From contig NZ_KB898186.1 in the NCBI RefSeq assembly GCF_000377505.1, forward strand, positions 496,001 through 560,000: a stretch of 64,000 nucleotides of DNA. Direction: 5' to 3'. Of this stretch, positions 15,917 through 25,449 are shown piece after piece. The position numbers were made by a program, and so were the translations under genes. The first letter of the stretch is position 1, and each line of letters starts with the position of its first letter. The stretch comes from Paenibacillus massiliensis 2301065 = DSM 16942. Lineage in GTDB: Bacteria; Bacillota; Bacilli; Paenibacillales; Paenibacillaceae. The notes below the pieces were generated by a model. It was given only the letters and a program-made list of their open reading frames with translations. It ran no database searches and was not told the DNA's origin.

Positions 15917-18184
15917 ATGAGTAGCAAAATTGTTGGGGATGTAGAGCCCCGGAACGTACACTTGGACGGAGACCGTACAGTGACACTCATGAGTAATGCA
16001 GTTGATAACGAAGTGGTCGAAGGGACATTCACGCCTATGAAGGAGCGGACAGATGGAATATTTCCGGCAGTATGTCCGCTGGACTGTCCTGACACCTGTG
16101 GCTTGCTGTTACATAAACAAGATGGACGCATCGTGAAGGTAACGGGCAACCCTGAGCATCCGATCACCAAGGGAGCCATTTGTAATAAAGTCCGGCATAT
16201 GACCGAGCGAGTCTATCACCCCGAGCGGCTACAGTATCCCATGAAGCGCGTTGGCGCCAAGGGTAGTGGCCAATTCGAGCGCATTAGCTGGGATGAGGCT
16301 ATTGCAGAGATCACGACCCGTTTCCAGGGGCTATCCCGCGAATACGGGTCCGAATCCATATTGCCATATAGCTTCTACGGTAACATGGGCTTGCTCAGTG
16401 TGGATGGAATGGATCGACGATTCTTTAACGCTCTCGGGGCCAGCCAATTGGAGCAGACCATCTGTAATTCGGCAGGCACGGCTGGCTGGAAAGCGACAAT
16501 GGGCTTCAATGGTGGAGTGAGTCCAGAGGATACCGAACAAGCAGAGCTGATCATCATATGGGGTGCCAACCTGATCAGTACGAATATGCATCAGGTGGTT
16601 CTCGCCGAGAAGGCAAGGAAGAAAGGTGCGAAGATCGTTGTCATCGACGTGCATCGCAACCGTACCGGGCAGTGGGCTGACTGGTTCATTCCACTCTATC
16701 CGGGGACAGACACGGCCTTGGCGCTTGGGCTGATGCACCTGCTGTTCGAGCGTGGCTATACGAACCAGGAATTCATGGAACAGTACACAGTAGGACATGA
16801 GGAGCTACGGGAGCATGTTCGGAGTTATACACCTGAGCGGGTCGCCCGTATAACGGGTGTGCCGATTGAGGATATTACGCGCCTGGCAGACTTGTATGGT
16901 ACCTCCAAGGCGGCTTTCATTTACATTGGAAATGGTCTGCAGCATCATGACAATGGGGGCATGAATGTACGTACTATTGCCTGTCTGCCTGCACTGACGG
17001 GACAATGGTTGAATCGCGGGGGCGGCGCACTCAAGGGGAATGGTGGCTATAACTCGATGAACGATGCGGCACTGGAGCGTCCTGATCTGCGTCCGAATCC
17101 TGACGCGCGTGCAATTAACATGAATCGAATCGGGGAAGCCCTGCTTGAGACGGAGGATCCGATTCGAGCCTTGTTCGTCTACTGCAGTAATCCGCTGGTC
17201 GTAGCGCCAGATACCCTAAGGGTACAACAGGGCTTTGCGCGGGAGGACCTGTTTACCGTCGTGCATGAGCTATTCATGACAGATACGGCCAAGTATGCCG
17301 ATATTGTGCTGCCAGCAGCGTCTTCCTTTGAAAGCACGGACCTATATGCTTCCTACTGGCATCACTATATTCAGCTGCAGGAGCCCGTCATTGCACCAGT
17401 GGGAGAGAGTAAGACGAATGTTGAGCTGTTCTCGTTACTGGGCAAGGCAATGGGATTTGATACGGAGGCATTCGAGGAGAGTCCAGAGGAGATGATCCGG
17501 GGGGCGCTGAACAAGCCAGACAATCCTTATTTGCAGGGAGTGACGCTGGAGGCGCTACAGGAGCAGCGATTCGTCAAGCTGGACATGTCGGCGCAGTCCG
17601 AATATTTAGATCGTCTGAACACGCCTTCAGGTAAAATTGAGCTGTATTCGCAAGCTTTGGAAGCTGCAGGCCTTCCTCCTCTGCCTACCTACATTCCTTT
17701 GGTGGAGGGCTTCGACGGTGAGAAGCTGACTCAGCAGCAAGAGCAGGAGCAAAGTGGGCTGAAGCAGCAGACAGAGGAGCTAGTGGAACGAGAGCAGCCA
17801 AAGCGTTATCCGCTCATGTTCATTTCACCACCGAACCACAATTTCCTCAATTCGAGCTTCGGCAATGTAGGCAAGCATCAGCAATTGGAGAAGGAGCCGC
17901 AGCTCCAGCTGCATCCTGAGGATGCAGCTGCTCGGCGTATTGTGGACGGGGACCTCCTTCGAGTATGGAACGATAGAGGAACCTATGAGCTACGTGCCAA
18001 AGTAGTAGACGCCATGCTGCCAGGCACGGTAGTCAGTCAAGGCCTCTGGTGGGGAACGAAAGCAGGACAGCGTGCTAATACCTTGACCTCCTCTCGATTG
18101 GCCGATATGGGGAAGGGAGCGACCTTTTTCTCTACTCTGGTCGAAGTCCATAAGCATGAAGCGGAAGAACGCTGTGCCGAATAA
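15917..18184 (+). CDS. Molybdopterin oxidoreductase (YyaE-like), 4Fe-4S
   Basis: The protein of 755 residues is a cytoplasmic (no Tat signal) bis-MGD oxidoreductase of the DMSO reductase superfamily. A 4Fe-4S motif C-x3-C-x3-C-x27-C starts at about residue 52 (VCPLDCPDTCG ... GAICNKV). The catalytic domain follows (ISWDEAIAEI, SAGTAGWKATMG, IIIWGANLISTNMHQ, GNGLQHHDNGGM, YCSNPLV). The C-terminal MGD-binding barrel has NHNFLNSSFGN and ADGDLLRVWN-like VDGDLLRVWND. A second in-frame ATG at 16037 would give a length closer to B. subtilis YyaE. The substrate is unknown; the neighbouring FNT gene makes formate worth testing, but no formate dehydrogenase signature such as a selenocysteine is seen. 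Confidence 0.88.
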   Translation: MSSKIVGDVEPRNVHLDGDRTVTLMSNAVDNEVVEGTFTPMKERTDGIFPAVCPLDCPDTCGLLLHKQDGRIVKVTGNPEHPITKGAICNKVRHMTERVYHPERLQYPMKRVGAKGSGQFERISWDEAIAEITTRFQGLSREYGSESILPYSFYGNMGLLSVDGMDRRFFNALGASQLEQTICNSAGTAGWKATMGFNGGVSPEDTEQAELIIIWGANLISTNMHQVVLAEKARKKGAKIVVIDVHRNRTGQWADWFIPLYPGTDTALALGLMHLLFERGYTNQEFMEQYTVGHEELREHVRSYTPERVARITGVPIEDITRLADLYGTSKAAFIYIGNGLQHHDNGGMNVRTIACLPALTGQWLNRGGGALKGNGGYNSMNDAALERPDLRPNPDARAINMNRIGEALLETEDPIRALFVYCSNPLVVAPDTLRVQQGFAREDLFTVVHELFMTDTAKYADIVLPAASSFESTDLYASYWHHYIQLQEPVIAPVGESKTNVELFSLLGKAMGFDTEAFEESPEEMIRGALNKPDNPYLQGVTLEALQEQRFVKLDMSAQSEYLDRLNTPSGKIELYSQALEAAGLPPLPTYIPLVEGFDGEKLTQQQEQEQSGLKQQTEELVEREQPKRYPLMFISPPNHNFLNSSFGNVGKHQQLEKEPQLQLHPEDAAARRIVDGDLLRVWNDRGTYELRAKVVDAMLPGTVVSQGLWWGTKAGQRANTLTSSRLADMGKGATFFSTLVEVHKHEAEERCAE

Positions 18185-18240
18185 TGAAGCCTTTGAAAGC
18201 TCTTAGTCAATATTAGTAATTTCTAAATGGGAGTAGGCAT

Positions 18241-18263
18241 AGCTGTAACCTCTTCTTACAGCT
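18241..18263. repeat. Perfect 8-bp hairpin between two genes
   Basis: AGCTGTAA-CCTCTTC-TTACAGCT is a perfect inverted repeat about 60 bases after the oxidoreductase. No T run follows, so it is at best a weak terminator. Confidence 0.35.
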
Positions 18264-18362
18264 TACAAAATTTGTGAGGGAACGTATGTACGAGAATCCT
18301 GGTCTGTGATACAATACGTGAATGTGATTTTACAACTTAAAGTCCAGGAGAAACCTATACCT

Positions 18363-19619
18363 ATGCATGCCCTGATGAAGTACCCCAAAGAAATCAAAAT
18401 TTTCCTGATCGCCAGTCTAGTGAGTTCACTGGGTGGCTCTCTCATGTGGCCACTAGTGTCCATGTATGTATTTGATGAGCTTGATCGTAGCATGACGGAT
18501 GCAGGCACTGTGATCCTGATCATGTCCCTCGGAGGGATCTTCGGGCAATTGCTGGGTGGTTCCATGTATCATCGACTGGGCGTCAAGCGGCTGATCGTCG
18601 GCTCGCAGGCACTGAATGCAGTCTCCTTGCTCATGCTGCCCTTTACCACAACGACCTGGTCGTTGTTTGTCGTGATGATGGGGTTCGTCGGCTTCTTTAA
18701 TGCGATGTCGTTTCCCGCCATTCAGGCGTTCATTGGATTCCGATTCGCTGACCGGCGTGGAGAGCTGTTCAATGTAATTTATGTAGCGAACAATATCGGT
18801 GTTGCTGTCGGTACAGCCCTGAGCGGCGTGTTGGCGGACGTCTCCTATCACCTGAGCTTTATTCTGAACGGAGTGACCTCCGCAGTCTTTTCCTTATTCT
18901 TCCTTGTGTACCTGAGCCGGATCGATCATATGGAAGGACAAGTACAGGCCGGTGGGAAGAAGCTTAGACATACAACGGATGCCCCTGTAGCACTGCTATT
19001 ACGGGATGTACGGATCTATTTGTATGTAGGTGTAGGCTCGATGTTCCTATGGCTGGGGAATTCCGTCTGGAATACAGGGGTGTCACCTTTCATCATTGAG
19101 GAAGGACTGCCGAAGAGTCTATATGGCTTGCTGTGGACGCTCAACGGAATATTGATCTTCGCTGCCCAGCCGCTTCTCTCCTGGATCAAGCGAATCTGGG
19201 CAGGTACCACGTCCCGCCAGCTTACGCTTAGCGGAGTATTCTACCTGTCAGCCTATATTGTCATCCTCTGTACAGGGCATTACCCCGGAATGGTGGCTGC
19301 GATGGTATTGGCCACATTGGGTGAGATGCTGGTTGCACCTGCAATACCGGCTTTCCTGTCGGATCACGGGGGAAGAGGGGCGCCTTTCTACATGGGTCTG
19401 GTTGGTGGTATTGGTGCCGCTGGACGGGTATTGGGTCCTTTCATGATGGGAGGACTGTATGACCATGGAGGTCTTGACCCTACTGTATGGCTGGCTGCTG
19501 GAACGGCTGTACTATGTGTGCTGTTCTTCCTCTTGCATGGCTGGCTGAACCGCAATCGAGCTGTAGTAGACCTACATGCTCCACGGACGGGAGAGATTCA
19601 GGCAGGCAGTTCATCCTAA
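18363..19619 (+). CDS. Major facilitator superfamily transporter
   Basis: This 418-residue protein has twelve hydrophobic segments and MFS drug-efflux features: GSLMWPLVSMYVFDEL in the first helix, the loop-2/3 motif GGSMYHRLGVKRLIVG (G-x-x-x-D/R-R-x-G-x-R/K type), and GVLADVSYHLSFILNG around helix 5. It resembles MdtG/YttB-type exporters, but the substrate is not predictable. ATG 18363 has AGGAG 12 bases upstream; the frame is open further upstream without a better start. Confidence 0.82.
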   Translation: MHALMKYPKEIKIFLIASLVSSLGGSLMWPLVSMYVFDELDRSMTDAGTVILIMSLGGIFGQLLGGSMYHRLGVKRLIVGSQALNAVSLLMLPFTTTTWSLFVVMMGFVGFFNAMSFPAIQAFIGFRFADRRGELFNVIYVANNIGVAVGTALSGVLADVSYHLSFILNGVTSAVFSLFFLVYLSRIDHMEGQVQAGGKKLRHTTDAPVALLLRDVRIYLYVGVGSMFLWLGNSVWNTGVSPFIIEEGLPKSLYGLLWTLNGILIFAAQPLLSWIKRIWAGTTSRQLTLSGVFYLSAYIVILCTGHYPGMVAAMVLATLGEMLVAPAIPAFLSDHGGRGAPFYMGLVGGIGAAGRVLGPFMMGGLYDHGGLDPTVWLAAGTAVLCVLFFLLHGWLNRNRAVVDLHAPRTGEIQAGSSS

Positions 19620-19664
19620 GGATATGTAGTATCATGTAGTAGGATTAAGTGGCAACATAAGCGG

Positions 19665-19700
19665 TACTACAAGCAGTAATACAAGCAGTAATACAAGCGG
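19665..19700 (+). repeat. Three 12-bp tandem repeats
   Basis: TAMTACAAGCRG is repeated three times in exact 12-base register in the gap after the MFS gene. It is non-coding as far as I can see. Confidence 0.7.
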
Positions 19701-19800
19701 CAAGAACAAGTGATTAAGCACAGCTGGTTTGTGGTTAAATGGAATATGGAATACGTGCACAAACAACTTGCGATTCTTGTACAGTTGTTGCTTGAACTGG

Positions 19801-19829
19801 AAGGAGGAGCCGATGTGCTTCTCCTTTTG
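19801..19829 (+). terminator. Rho-independent terminator after the MFS gene
   Basis: AAGGAGGAGC (19801-19810) pairs with GCTTCTCCTT (19817-19826) around CGATGT, followed by TTGTTG. It ends about 60 bases before the next gene. Confidence 0.7.
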
Positions 19830-19887
19830 TTGTGTTACAATGAATGGAAAAAAAGCTACAGCATTTATGTGAAGGGTTGGAAGTGAC

Positions 19888-20418
19888 GTGTCTATAGGAC
19901 AATCGATTATTGTAAGAGATTCAGAAATTAAGGACGCTCCCGGGCTGATGGCACTCGATGAGCTTGTGTGGAATGAACGAACAGCACCGGCCTCATTGTC
20001 TTGGAAGACACGTGGAGAATATCTCCGGCATACTCCTCCGGGAACTCAGCTTGTAGCTGTGCAGGACGAGACCTTGTGCGGTTATGTAGGCTTTCGTCCT
20101 CCGACCCTTCTGGCAAGCAACAGTCATGTATTAGAGATTAATATTGCTGTGCATCCCCGATATCAGCGGCAAGGAATTGCTTCAGCGTTAATGAAGGCTT
20201 TGTTGGAGCTGGCTGCTCAGCGTGGAGTTAAGAAGATTAGTCTACGTGTCCTCTCCAGCAACATCAGTGCGCTTACCTTTTATCAGAAGTGTGGATTTGT
20301 GGAAGAGGGGCGTCTCTTCGGGGAGTTCTATATTGAGGGACAGTATGTAGACGATATTCTGATGGCGTATTACCTGGATGGCATCTATTCCCGGATCACC
20401 TGGCAAGAAGGTTCATAA
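19888..20418 (+). CDS. GNAT-family N-acetyltransferase
   Basis: The 176-residue protein has the GNAT fold: GYVGFRPP in strand 4, then EINIAVHPRYQRQGIASALM containing the acetyl-CoA pyrophosphate motif RxxxGI/A, and a C-terminal NISALTFYQKCGFVEEGRL. It starts with GTG at 19888 after GAAGGGTTGG. The acceptor is unknown; a small molecule or protein N-terminus are both possible. Confidence 0.82.
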   Translation: MSIGQSIIVRDSEIKDAPGLMALDELVWNERTAPASLSWKTRGEYLRHTPPGTQLVAVQDETLCGYVGFRPPTLLASNSHVLEINIAVHPRYQRQGIASALMKALLELAAQRGVKKISLRVLSSNISALTFYQKCGFVEEGRLFGEFYIEGQYVDDILMAYYLDGIYSRITWQEGS

Positions 20419-20567
20419 TTGTAAACGGATGCAGAGGATTGCTTTGATACGTTATTAGGTGAAATGTAGGGAGCGTATGGATCTGAATCTGGAGGATAAA
20501 ATAGGCGCTAGTAGTTGCATCTAGCAAAAAACAGACGATAGTCGAGGCACACTTGCTTCGGCTATTA

Positions 20568-20596
20568 TTGACATAGAGAATGATAATCATTACCAT
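20568..20596 (+). promoter_or_regulatory. Fur-box promoter of the siderophore-binding lipoprotein
   Basis: TTGACA (20568-20573) and TACCAT (20591-20596) are 17 bases apart and the spacer contains GAGAATGATAATCATTACC (20576-20594), a Fur box with a 7-1-7 core. The layout copies that of the transporter operon at 7611. Confidence 0.87.
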
Positions 20597-20640
20597 CTAT
20601 ATTGTACTAAACTTTATGGATGGAAATGAGGAACGTAATT

Positions 20641-21636
20641 ATGGCAAGTAGAACTGGAACACGCCGTATGCGCTGGATGCAGGCGATGATGAGTCTGGTG
20701 ATGATTCTATTGCTGTCAGCTTGTGGTCAGGCAGCGAGCACAGGCACCAATGATACAGGAGAACAGGCGCAGGAACAGATACAAGAGCAAGACAGGGTTG
20801 TAGTAGACGGGATGGGCCATGAAGTCATGATTCCTGCTAAGCCAGAGCGTGTACTAGCCTCATATCTGGAAGATCATCTGGCTGCGCTGGGTGTGACTCC
20901 AGTAGCACAATGGTCCGCACATTCAACTTCGAAGCAGGATTATTTGCAGGATGCCTTGGGGGATGTTCCATTAATCGATAGTAAGCTGCCACCAGAGCAG
21001 GTTGCTTCTTTCCAGCCTGATCTGATCATTGTGGAAAATGCAGCCTCCGTTGAGAAGGGGCTCTATGAGCAGTATCATGCCATTGCTCCAACCTATGTAC
21101 TGAGTGAAGAGGAGACTGGGGATTGGCGGAAGGCCTTCCTCAAGGTCGGAGAGCTGTTAAACAAGAAGGCAGAGGCTGAACAGCGTCTTGAAGAATATGA
21201 TCGTAAGCTTCAGGGAGCGAAGGAGCAGATTCATGCAGCGATTGGGGACGAATCCGCTATAGTGCTATGGGTAACGGAGAAGAATGTATACATGGTTGAT
21301 CCAGGCAGATCCAGCGGAACGGTGCTGTATCAGGATCTGGGGATCAACAAGCCAAATCTGGCGCAGGAGCTAGAGAGCACAGGAGCGAACTGGATGCCTG
21401 TATCTCTGGAGAAGCTCGCAGAGCTGGATGCCGATCATATCTTCCTGGTGAACAGCGAGGGTGCAGGCACTGCCGAAGCATTAAAACGCTCAATATGGCT
21501 ATCTTTGCCTGCGGTCAAGGCAGGACATGTATATACGATGCCAAAGGAGCGAAGCTGGCTATATTCCGGTATCATTGCAAATGAGGGCATTGTAGACGAT
21601 GTATTGCAGTCGTTAGGCGTAGAGTCAACTAACTGA
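20641..21636 (+). CDS. Iron-siderophore ABC substrate-binding lipoprotein
   Basis: The 331-residue protein has a lipoprotein signal: basic RTGTRRMRWMQ, a hydrophobic core and the lipobox LLSAC, so it is anchored by the cysteine near residue 26. The mature part is a FhuD/FepB-like helical-backbone binding protein (DGMGHEVMIPAKPERVLA, then FQPDLIIVENAASVEKG, then GANWMPVSLEKLAELDADHIF). It carries ferric siderophore to the permeases, most likely those at 7.7-9.8 kb, since no permease adjoins it and both loci share the same kind of Fur promoter. ATG 20641 has GAGG at the right distance; ATG 20620 does not. Confidence 0.9.
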   Translation: MASRTGTRRMRWMQAMMSLVMILLLSACGQAASTGTNDTGEQAQEQIQEQDRVVVDGMGHEVMIPAKPERVLASYLEDHLAALGVTPVAQWSAHSTSKQDYLQDALGDVPLIDSKLPPEQVASFQPDLIIVENAASVEKGLYEQYHAIAPTYVLSEEETGDWRKAFLKVGELLNKKAEAEQRLEEYDRKLQGAKEQIHAAIGDESAIVLWVTEKNVYMVDPGRSSGTVLYQDLGINKPNLAQELESTGANWMPVSLEKLAELDADHIFLVNSEGAGTAEALKRSIWLSLPAVKAGHVYTMPKERSWLYSGIIANEGIVDDVLQSLGVESTN

Positions 21637-21798
21637 ACAAGCTCGCTGTTGAGGAGATGACCAGTTAGATGGCACAATAATTGCCCTGCCTATAGGCTTA
21701 TACCCGGTGGGACGTATCCTATCGCGAGCGATAGGGGAAGTATCCTGAAAAGAGCTTGATGGAAGTTTGAACTTTATATTAGAAGTTAAGCTTGATAC

Positions 21799-21842
21799 TA
21801 AAAAAGGTATGCTGACGAGTAACGGCCAGCATACCTTTTTCA
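21799..21842. terminator. Bidirectional rho-independent terminator
   Basis: AAAAAGGTATGCTG and CAGCATACCTTTTT form a 14-bp arm on each side of a short loop, giving T runs on both strands. It separates the binding-protein gene from the convergent acetyltransferase. The preceding 160 bases contain only a small palindrome (21718-21735). Confidence 0.9.
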
Positions 21843-21981
21843 ATAATATCTGATAACATCCTATGGTACTGGGGAGAGTAGTGCTCTATGCTCACATCTG
21901 AACCCAGGTGATGGCTTGAAAACTACTAAACGCAATATTCCTCTTATAAAATGAAGAGCGCGCTGCACTGCATCCAGGTTC

Positions 21982-22530
21982 TTATCGCAGTTGCTTCCAC
22001 TCGGATTGGAGCATGCCATATACGGCATGATTCACATAACCCTGCGGCAGCTTCTCTGCTTCGCGAATAATCCCTTCCAGCACAAATCCCAGTCGTTCCG
22101 GAATCCCACGGCTACGCCGGTTGGCGGTAGCGCAGCGAATCTCGACCCGGTGCAAATCAAGCTCTACCAAGGCGTGATCTACGAACACACGGCAGGCATT
22201 CGTCATGATGCCTTGTCCCTCATATCCATGTCCCAGCCAGTAGCCAATGCTTACTGAACGATGCTCCCAATTGATTGCATGGTATGAAATGATGCCAGCT
22301 AATTCCCTGTCAATCCATATTCCAGCGGTAATGGCGCCCTTCTCGGCGGCGATCTGCAGAGCCCCCTGCACATACTGCTCGGTATGACTCATCTCGGTGG
22401 TATGATCTACCCAGGGAAGCCACTGTCGAAGACGCTCACGTGACAGCTCGGTCAATTCGAATAGGGGTTGAACGTCCTCGCGCGCAAGCGGCTTCAGATA
22501 TGTTCGCTCGTCCAGCGCGTATGTAAACAT
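21982..22530 (-). CDS. RimJ/RimL-type GNAT acetyltransferase
   Basis: The 182-residue protein fits the ribosomal-protein-serine acetyltransferase group (YdaF/RimL). It opens with TYLKPLAREDVQPLFELTEL and LRQWLPWVD, continues with SIGYWLGHGYEGQGIMT, which holds the acetyl-CoA loop, and ends with HRVEIRCATANRRSRGIPER and LGFVLEGIIREAEKLPQGY. The usual N-x-x-S in CxxxN(x)xS is slightly altered (TANRRSRGI). It could acetylate a ribosomal protein N-terminus or an antibiotic. AGAGGG precedes ATG 22530 on the minus strand. Confidence 0.87.
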   Translation of the reverse strand: MFTYALDERTYLKPLAREDVQPLFELTELSRERLRQWLPWVDHTTEMSHTEQYVQGALQIAAEKGAITAGIWIDRELAGIISYHAINWEHRSVSIGYWLGHGYEGQGIMTNACRVFVDHALVELDLHRVEIRCATANRRSRGIPERLGFVLEGIIREAEKLPQGYVNHAVYGMLQSEWKQLR

Positions 22531-22626
22531 AATGGATACCCTCTTTCTATCCTGAAGTAGCCTGTGATCCAGTGCGGCGGCTCATCTATAGTTATGCTAC
22601 ATGATTCCGTCATACTCGTCAAAAGA

Positions 22627-23316
22627 CTACGGCACTAGCCGAATTAGACCTACCTGAAATCCCCCATCAACGTAATCGTAATCTATCTCAAGGTCGGCGA
22701 CATACTCCGATGGGAAGATATACCCAGAGGCGTGGAGTGTCAGCTTCTGAGGAGACGTAGAATAGATCTGATAGGAGTGAAAATTAATCGTATCCGAGAA
22801 TAAGGAAGGATCGGCATAAAAATCAGAACGATTACGGGTGGAGCTGTAGTTCTGACCGTCAATTTCGATATCCCACTGAACGGTAACCTCGCCCACATTG
22901 ACCTGGGTCTGTACCCGTTGCTCGATAGCTTCCTGTGCCCTTTCTACCGGATATTCCATCATCGTGTGTGGATCAACTACATGAATCTGCTGTACCTCGA
23001 CTCCTGTCCCGGATATTTGCGTAAGAATGGCAATAATCTCGGGCTGTCCGTCGCCTGTGACATCCTCCAGATAGAGTTGAGGCTCCGAAGTGGGCTGGGC
23101 AGAGCCTGTCCAAGCATACTGAGCTGAGCGCTGCCCGCTCTGTAGCATGACACGCTGAAACATCCCTTGCTTAGCAGGACCGCGGAAGAGCTTGACAGAT
23201 GAATCCTCTGAAGCAACAGCATGCAGCAGCTTTGGCTGCATCTGTGCGATGGCTTGGATCGGGTCGTCCGATGAGATCATCACGGACCATACGAGGGCGA
23301 CTATAAAGCTGAGCAT
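22627..23316 (-). CDS. Exported protein with FG-GAP/VCBS-like motif, unknown function
   Basis: I do not recognise this 229-residue protein. It has a short hydrophobic N-terminus (MLSFIVALVWSVMIS) that can act as a signal or anchor. At about residue 85 there is EDVTGDGQPEIIAI, the calcium-binding-loop type found in FG-GAP/VCBS repeats. The rest is beta-rich without cysteines. GGAG precedes ATG 23316. It is a single gene facing the acetyltransferase in the same direction, probably extracellular or membrane-attached. Confidence 0.65.
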   Translation of the reverse strand: MLSFIVALVWSVMISSDDPIQAIAQMQPKLLHAVASEDSSVKLFRGPAKQGMFQRVMLQSGQRSAQYAWTGSAQPTSEPQLYLEDVTGDGQPEIIAILTQISGTGVEVQQIHVVDPHTMMEYPVERAQEAIEQRVQTQVNVGEVTVQWDIEIDGQNYSSTRNRSDFYADPSLFSDTINFHSYQIYSTSPQKLTLHASGYIFPSEYVADLEIDYDYVDGGFQVGLIRLVP

Positions 23317-23603
23317 AACCCGACTCCTTTCATGATGTAGATCTGTCGTTCTAGCTTACGTTATGTTAGCTACACATCGTAGGCTAGATATAGTTACACT
23401 ATATAGAAAAGTGAAGCAGAAGTCGTTAACTCTTTTTAACTTTTGGCGGGGAAATTGTGGCTGATATCAAGCTTTGTGCAGGCCAAGACCGAATACATTG
23501 ATCTATCCGGCAGGAAAAGGTATATTTAAGAGTAACGAGTTGGAAACTCAGGATAGGACTCTCATGTTCAAAGCTGATTTTATGTAGAGAAAGGTTGATA
23601 CGT

Positions 23604-25301
23604 GTGGAGAAGCCAAGCACTCCCCCGAATTTTATCAAGGCGGTTATTGAGGAAGATATTCGTAGTGGCAAGGTAAAGGAAGTCGTTACCCGTTTCCCTC
23701 CAGAGCCTAACGGTTATTTGCATATTGGTCATGCCAAAGCGATCTGGATTGATTTCACGCTGGCTGACGAATTCGGTGGCCGCACCCATCTGCGGTTCGA
23801 TGATACGAATCCTGCCAAAGAGGATATAGAGTACGTTCAGTCGATCCAGGAGGATATCAAGTGGCTCGGCTATGAATGGGAGGCTAAATTCTATGCCTCA
23901 GATTACTTCGAAGAAATGTACAAGCGGGCCCAATTACTCATTCGCAAAGGCAAAGCCTTCGTGGACGATCAGACGGCTGATCAGATTCGCGAGACACGCG
24001 GAACACTGACAGAGCCAGGGACGAACAGCCCGTATCGTGATCGTTCTGTGGAAGAGAATCTGCAGCTCTTTGCCGAGATGCGTGAAGGCAAGTATGCGAA
24101 TGGTGAGAAGGTGCTGCGCGCGAAGATTGATATGGCTTCACCGAATATCAACCTGCGTGATCCGGTTATTTACCGTATATCCCATACTCATCATCACAAT
24201 ACCGGAGATCAGTGGTGCATTTACCCGATGTATGCTTATGCTCACCCGCTTGAGGATGCGATCGAAGGTATTACGCACTCACTGTGCTCTCTGGAGTTCG
24301 AGGATCAGCGTCCGTTCTACGACTGGGTCGTAGCGGAGTGCGAGATGGAGAATGTACCTCGTCAATACGAGTTCGGTCGCCTGAACCTGGCACAGACGGT
24401 TACCAGCAAGCGCAAGCTGAAGCTGCTCGTCGACGAAGGTCATGTCGATGGCTGGGATGACCCAAGAATGCCGACGATCTCCGGGTTGCGGCGCCGTGGC
24501 TATACGCCAGAGGCTATTCGTGATTTTGTGTATGAGACAGGGATCTCGAAGGCGTACGGGCAAATTGATCTGCAGGTGCTAGAGCATTTCGTACGTGAGG
24601 ATTTGAAGCTGAAGTCCCCTCGTACAATGGCGGTTATTGACCCGCTCAAGGTTGTCATCACCAATTACCCTGAGGGACAGGTCGAGATGCTGGAGGCTGA
24701 GAACAACAGCGAGAATCCAGAGATGGGGGTTCGTCAGATCCCATTCTCTCGTGAAATCTACATCGAGCGTGAGGATTTCATGGAAGACCCTCCTAGCAAG
24801 TACTTCCGTCTATTCCCGGGCAACGAGGTTCGTCTGAAGCATGCTTATTTCATCAAGTGCAATGACGTCATCAAGGATGCGGACGGCAAGGTGATTGAGC
24901 TTCATTGTACGTACGATCCTGAGACGAAGAGTGGTACAGGCTTCACTGGACGTAAGGTGAAAGGGACTATTCACTGGGTAGAGGCCACTCAGGCTGTACC
25001 AGCAGAATTCCGTCTCTATGAGCCGCTGGTTAAGGCAGAAGAAAAGCTGGTAGAGGAAGAGGAGATCGTCGAAGAATCCGGCGAGGAGAAGACATTCCTG
25101 GACGAGCTGAACCCAAATTCGCTTCAAATTATGCACGGTTATGTGGAGCCGAATATGAAGGAAGCACAAGCACAGGATAAGTTCCAATTTTTCCGCCATG
25201 GATATTTCAATGTAGACCCTAAGCTATCCGAGCCTGGGCGCCCTGTATTCAACCGGGTCGTGTCGCTGAAGAGCTCCTTCCAGCTACCGAAGTCCAACTA
25301 A
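23604..25301 (+). CDS. glnS: Glutaminyl-tRNA synthetase
   Basis: The enzyme (565 residues) charges tRNA-Gln with glutamine. It has the class I motif [16 protein letters not shown] with HIGH at about residues 38-41 and the KMSKS equivalent VTSKRKL (about 268), followed by the GlnRS-specific [20 protein letters not shown]. The two beta-barrel anticodon domains follow ([40 protein letters not shown]). The acidic insert [18 protein letters not shown] at about residue 480 is unusual. Length is like E. coli GlnRS; no YqeY fusion is present. GTG 23604 fits GAGAAAGG. No T-box leader is seen in the 23317-23603 gap. Confidence 0.95.
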   Translation: MEKPSTPPNFIKAVIEEDIRSGKVKEVVTRFPPEPNGYLHIGHAKAIWIDFTLADEFGGRTHLRFDDTNPAKEDIEYVQSIQEDIKWLGYEWEAKFYASDYFEEMYKRAQLLIRKGKAFVDDQTADQIRETRGTLTEPGTNSPYRDRSVEENLQLFAEMREGKYANGEKVLRAKIDMASPNINLRDPVIYRISHTHHHNTGDQWCIYPMYAYAHPLEDAIEGITHSLCSLEFEDQRPFYDWVVAECEMENVPRQYEFGRLNLAQTVTSKRKLKLLVDEGHVDGWDDPRMPTISGLRRRGYTPEAIRDFVYETGISKAYGQIDLQVLEHFVREDLKLKSPRTMAVIDPLKVVITNYPEGQVEMLEAENNSENPEMGVRQIPFSREIYIEREDFMEDPPSKYFRLFPGNEVRLKHAYFIKCNDVIKDADGKVIELHCTYDPETKSGTGFTGRKVKGTIHWVEATQAVPAEFRLYEPLVKAEEKLVEEEEIVEESGEEKTFLDELNPNSLQIMHGYVEPNMKEAQAQDKFQFFRHGYFNVDPKLSEPGRPVFNRVVSLKSSFQLPKSN

Positions 25302-25384
25302 TTGAAAGATAAGATGAATTGCAAGCCACATCTATAAGCTAGGGTTGCATGATCATAGCAATATTAGCAATAGAAGTGTATCTG

Positions 25385-25446
25385 GCAAAGCCGCAGACAG
25401 ACCCGCTGATTCATTCAGCCAGGGCCTGTACTGCGGCTTTTGTCTT
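25385..25446. terminator. Bidirectional terminator between glnS and the TetR gene
   Basis: AAAGCCGCAG (25387-25396) pairs with CTGCGGCTTT (25431-25440) across a 34-base loop that can form an inner hairpin; TTTTGTCTTTG follows on the plus strand. Confidence 0.8.
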
Positions 25447-25449
25447 TGT

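Noticed and set aside
21718-21735. CCTATCGC-GA-GCGATAGG as an operator
   Set aside because: It is downstream of a gene, not near a promoter, and its two-base loop cannot form a hairpin; no partner regulator is present.
23317-23603. A T-box leader before glnS
   Set aside because: No T-box sequence and no terminator/antiterminator pair are visible.
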